Translations under genes and position numbers: made by a program
Shown here: in pieces, positions 63,624-64,000 of the stretch
Layout of the letters: every line of letters starts with the position of its first letter
How positions within the stretch are numbered: the first letter of the stretch is position 1
Origin: Acetivibrio mesophilus
GTDB taxonomy: Bacteria > Bacillota > Clostridia > Acetivibrionales > Acetivibrionaceae
Reading direction: 5' to 3'
Assembly (NCBI RefSeq): GCF_004102745.1
Contig: NZ_RLII01000016.1
Location: 1 to 64,000 of the forward strand
Length of the DNA: 64,000 nt
Notes under the pieces: generated by a model
Told to the model about the DNA's origin: nothing
The model's database searches: none
The model's input: only the letters and a program-made list of their open reading frames with translations

Positions 63624-64000
63624 CTAGGATTTTGAATCCAGCACTTTTTGAAGTGCATCACCCAATATGTTTAGGCTTATCATTATAAGTGCAATAAATA
63701 AAAGGGGTATGAATATCACCCAAGAGTAGTAGTTTATGTTTACATACTTAAACCCTTCATTCACCAAAGTTCCAAGGCTTGCAGCCGGGGGCTTTATACC
63801 AATGCCCAGAAAGCTTAAGGTACTCTCGGCAAAAATTGCTGAAGGTATATTAATCATCAAATTTACAAGAATCGGTCCACTGCAATTGGGCAGTATATGC
63901 TTTAACATTATTTGTGGCCTCTTTGCGCCCAATACCTTTGCCGCCTGTACAAACTCCATTTCTTTCAAAACAAGAGTCTGTCCCCTTACAACTCTTGCCG
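63624..64000 (-). CDS. Peptide-type ABC transporter permease DppC/OppC (partial, runs off the right edge)
   Basis: The reading frame is open to position 64000, so only the C-terminal 125 aa are visible. ARVVRGQTLVLKEMEFVQAAKVLGA is the BPD_transp_1 EAA-loop region of DppC-type permeases. AESTLSFLGIGIKPPAASLGTLVNEG and a last helix (SWVIFIPLLFIALIMISLNILGDALQ) follow. The stop lies 26 bp before the fused ATPase gene. The N-terminal part, the other permease and the binding protein should lie to the right of the window. Confidence 0.92.
   Translation of the reverse strand, partial: ARVVRGQTLVLKEMEFVQAAKVLGAKRPQIMLKHILPNCSGPILVNLMINIPSAIFAESTLSFLGIGIKPPAASLGTLVNEGFKYVNINYYSWVIFIPLLFIALIMISLNILGDALQKVLDSKS

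Overview
The window looks like the chromosome of a low-to-moderate GC, anaerobic, endospore-forming Firmicute of the class Clostridia. The gene set resembles the Acetivibrio / Clostridium thermocellum branch, but that placement is an inference from gene content, not a database match. Supporting evidence is: sporulation or cortex genes (yunB, cwlD, a LysM-GH18 spore hydrolase), the ctsR-mcsA-mcsB-clpC heat-shock operon with a CtsR box, Rex, rubrerythrin, the Clostridia-typical GGGtGRT/IscU-like pair, disA-radA, and strong AGGAGG-type ribosome binding sites. Most of the window is ordinary core chromosome. I see no prophage, CRISPR array, rRNA or transposase gene.

Layout. 1-1.5 kb: the 5' end of a group II intron runs off the left edge and interrupts the last codons of rlmD. 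1.7-5 kb: a cobalamin-riboswitch-controlled btuFCD B12 importer. 5-8 kb: an SPFH/zinc-ribbon protein, then an M23 peptidase and a bactofilin. 8-11.4 kb: yunB and a class A penicillin-binding protein. 11.4-18 kb: a five-gene MacAB-like export operon that includes two TolC-family proteins, preceded by proB. 18.2-20 kb: the GGGtGRT/IscU-like pair. 20-22.5 kb: two small unknown genes, rubrerythrin, tRNA-Pro(CGG), and a DUF218 gene cut off at the tRNA. 22.5-28 kb: a LonC-type protease and an amidohydrolase-tsaE-tsaB-rimI operon. 28.4-29.3 kb: rplM-rpsI. 29.6-34.6 kb: an unknown Clostridia protein, then a GH15 glucoamylase-like gene, radA and disA. 34.9-41 kb: a glycosyltransferase and the ctsR operon. 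41-44 kb: an acyltransferase-like membrane protein and an EF-G paralogue. 44.6-48.2 kb: the shikimate/tyrosine genes aroF-tyrA-aroA. 48.2-52.7 kb: rex, an ABC-F ATPase and the LysM-GH18 protein. 52.8-56.5 kb: cobalt uptake cbiMQO and cwlD. 56.5-64 kb: a giant zinc-ribbon/adenylate cyclase/ATPase/TPR protein, a divergent orphan GAF histidine kinase, and an oligopeptide-type ABC transporter running off the right edge.

Genes that work together: btuFCD (B12 uptake) and cbiMQO (cobalt uptake) both feed cobalamin supply. tsaB and tsaE belong to tRNA t6A synthesis. radA and disA link DNA repair to c-di-AMP. The two TolC-like proteins, an HlyD/MacA-like adaptor and a MacB-like ABC pump form one export operon.

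The least conventional signals are four. First, a roughly 55-bp two-hairpin repeat occurs three times, plus a partial fourth, each time immediately downstream of a rho-independent terminator and in the same orientation. Second, TolC homologues appear in an otherwise monoderm-looking genome. Third, a group II intron sits in the rlmD 3' end. Fourth, a DUF218 gene is truncated exactly at a tRNA that is flanked by an inverted repeat.
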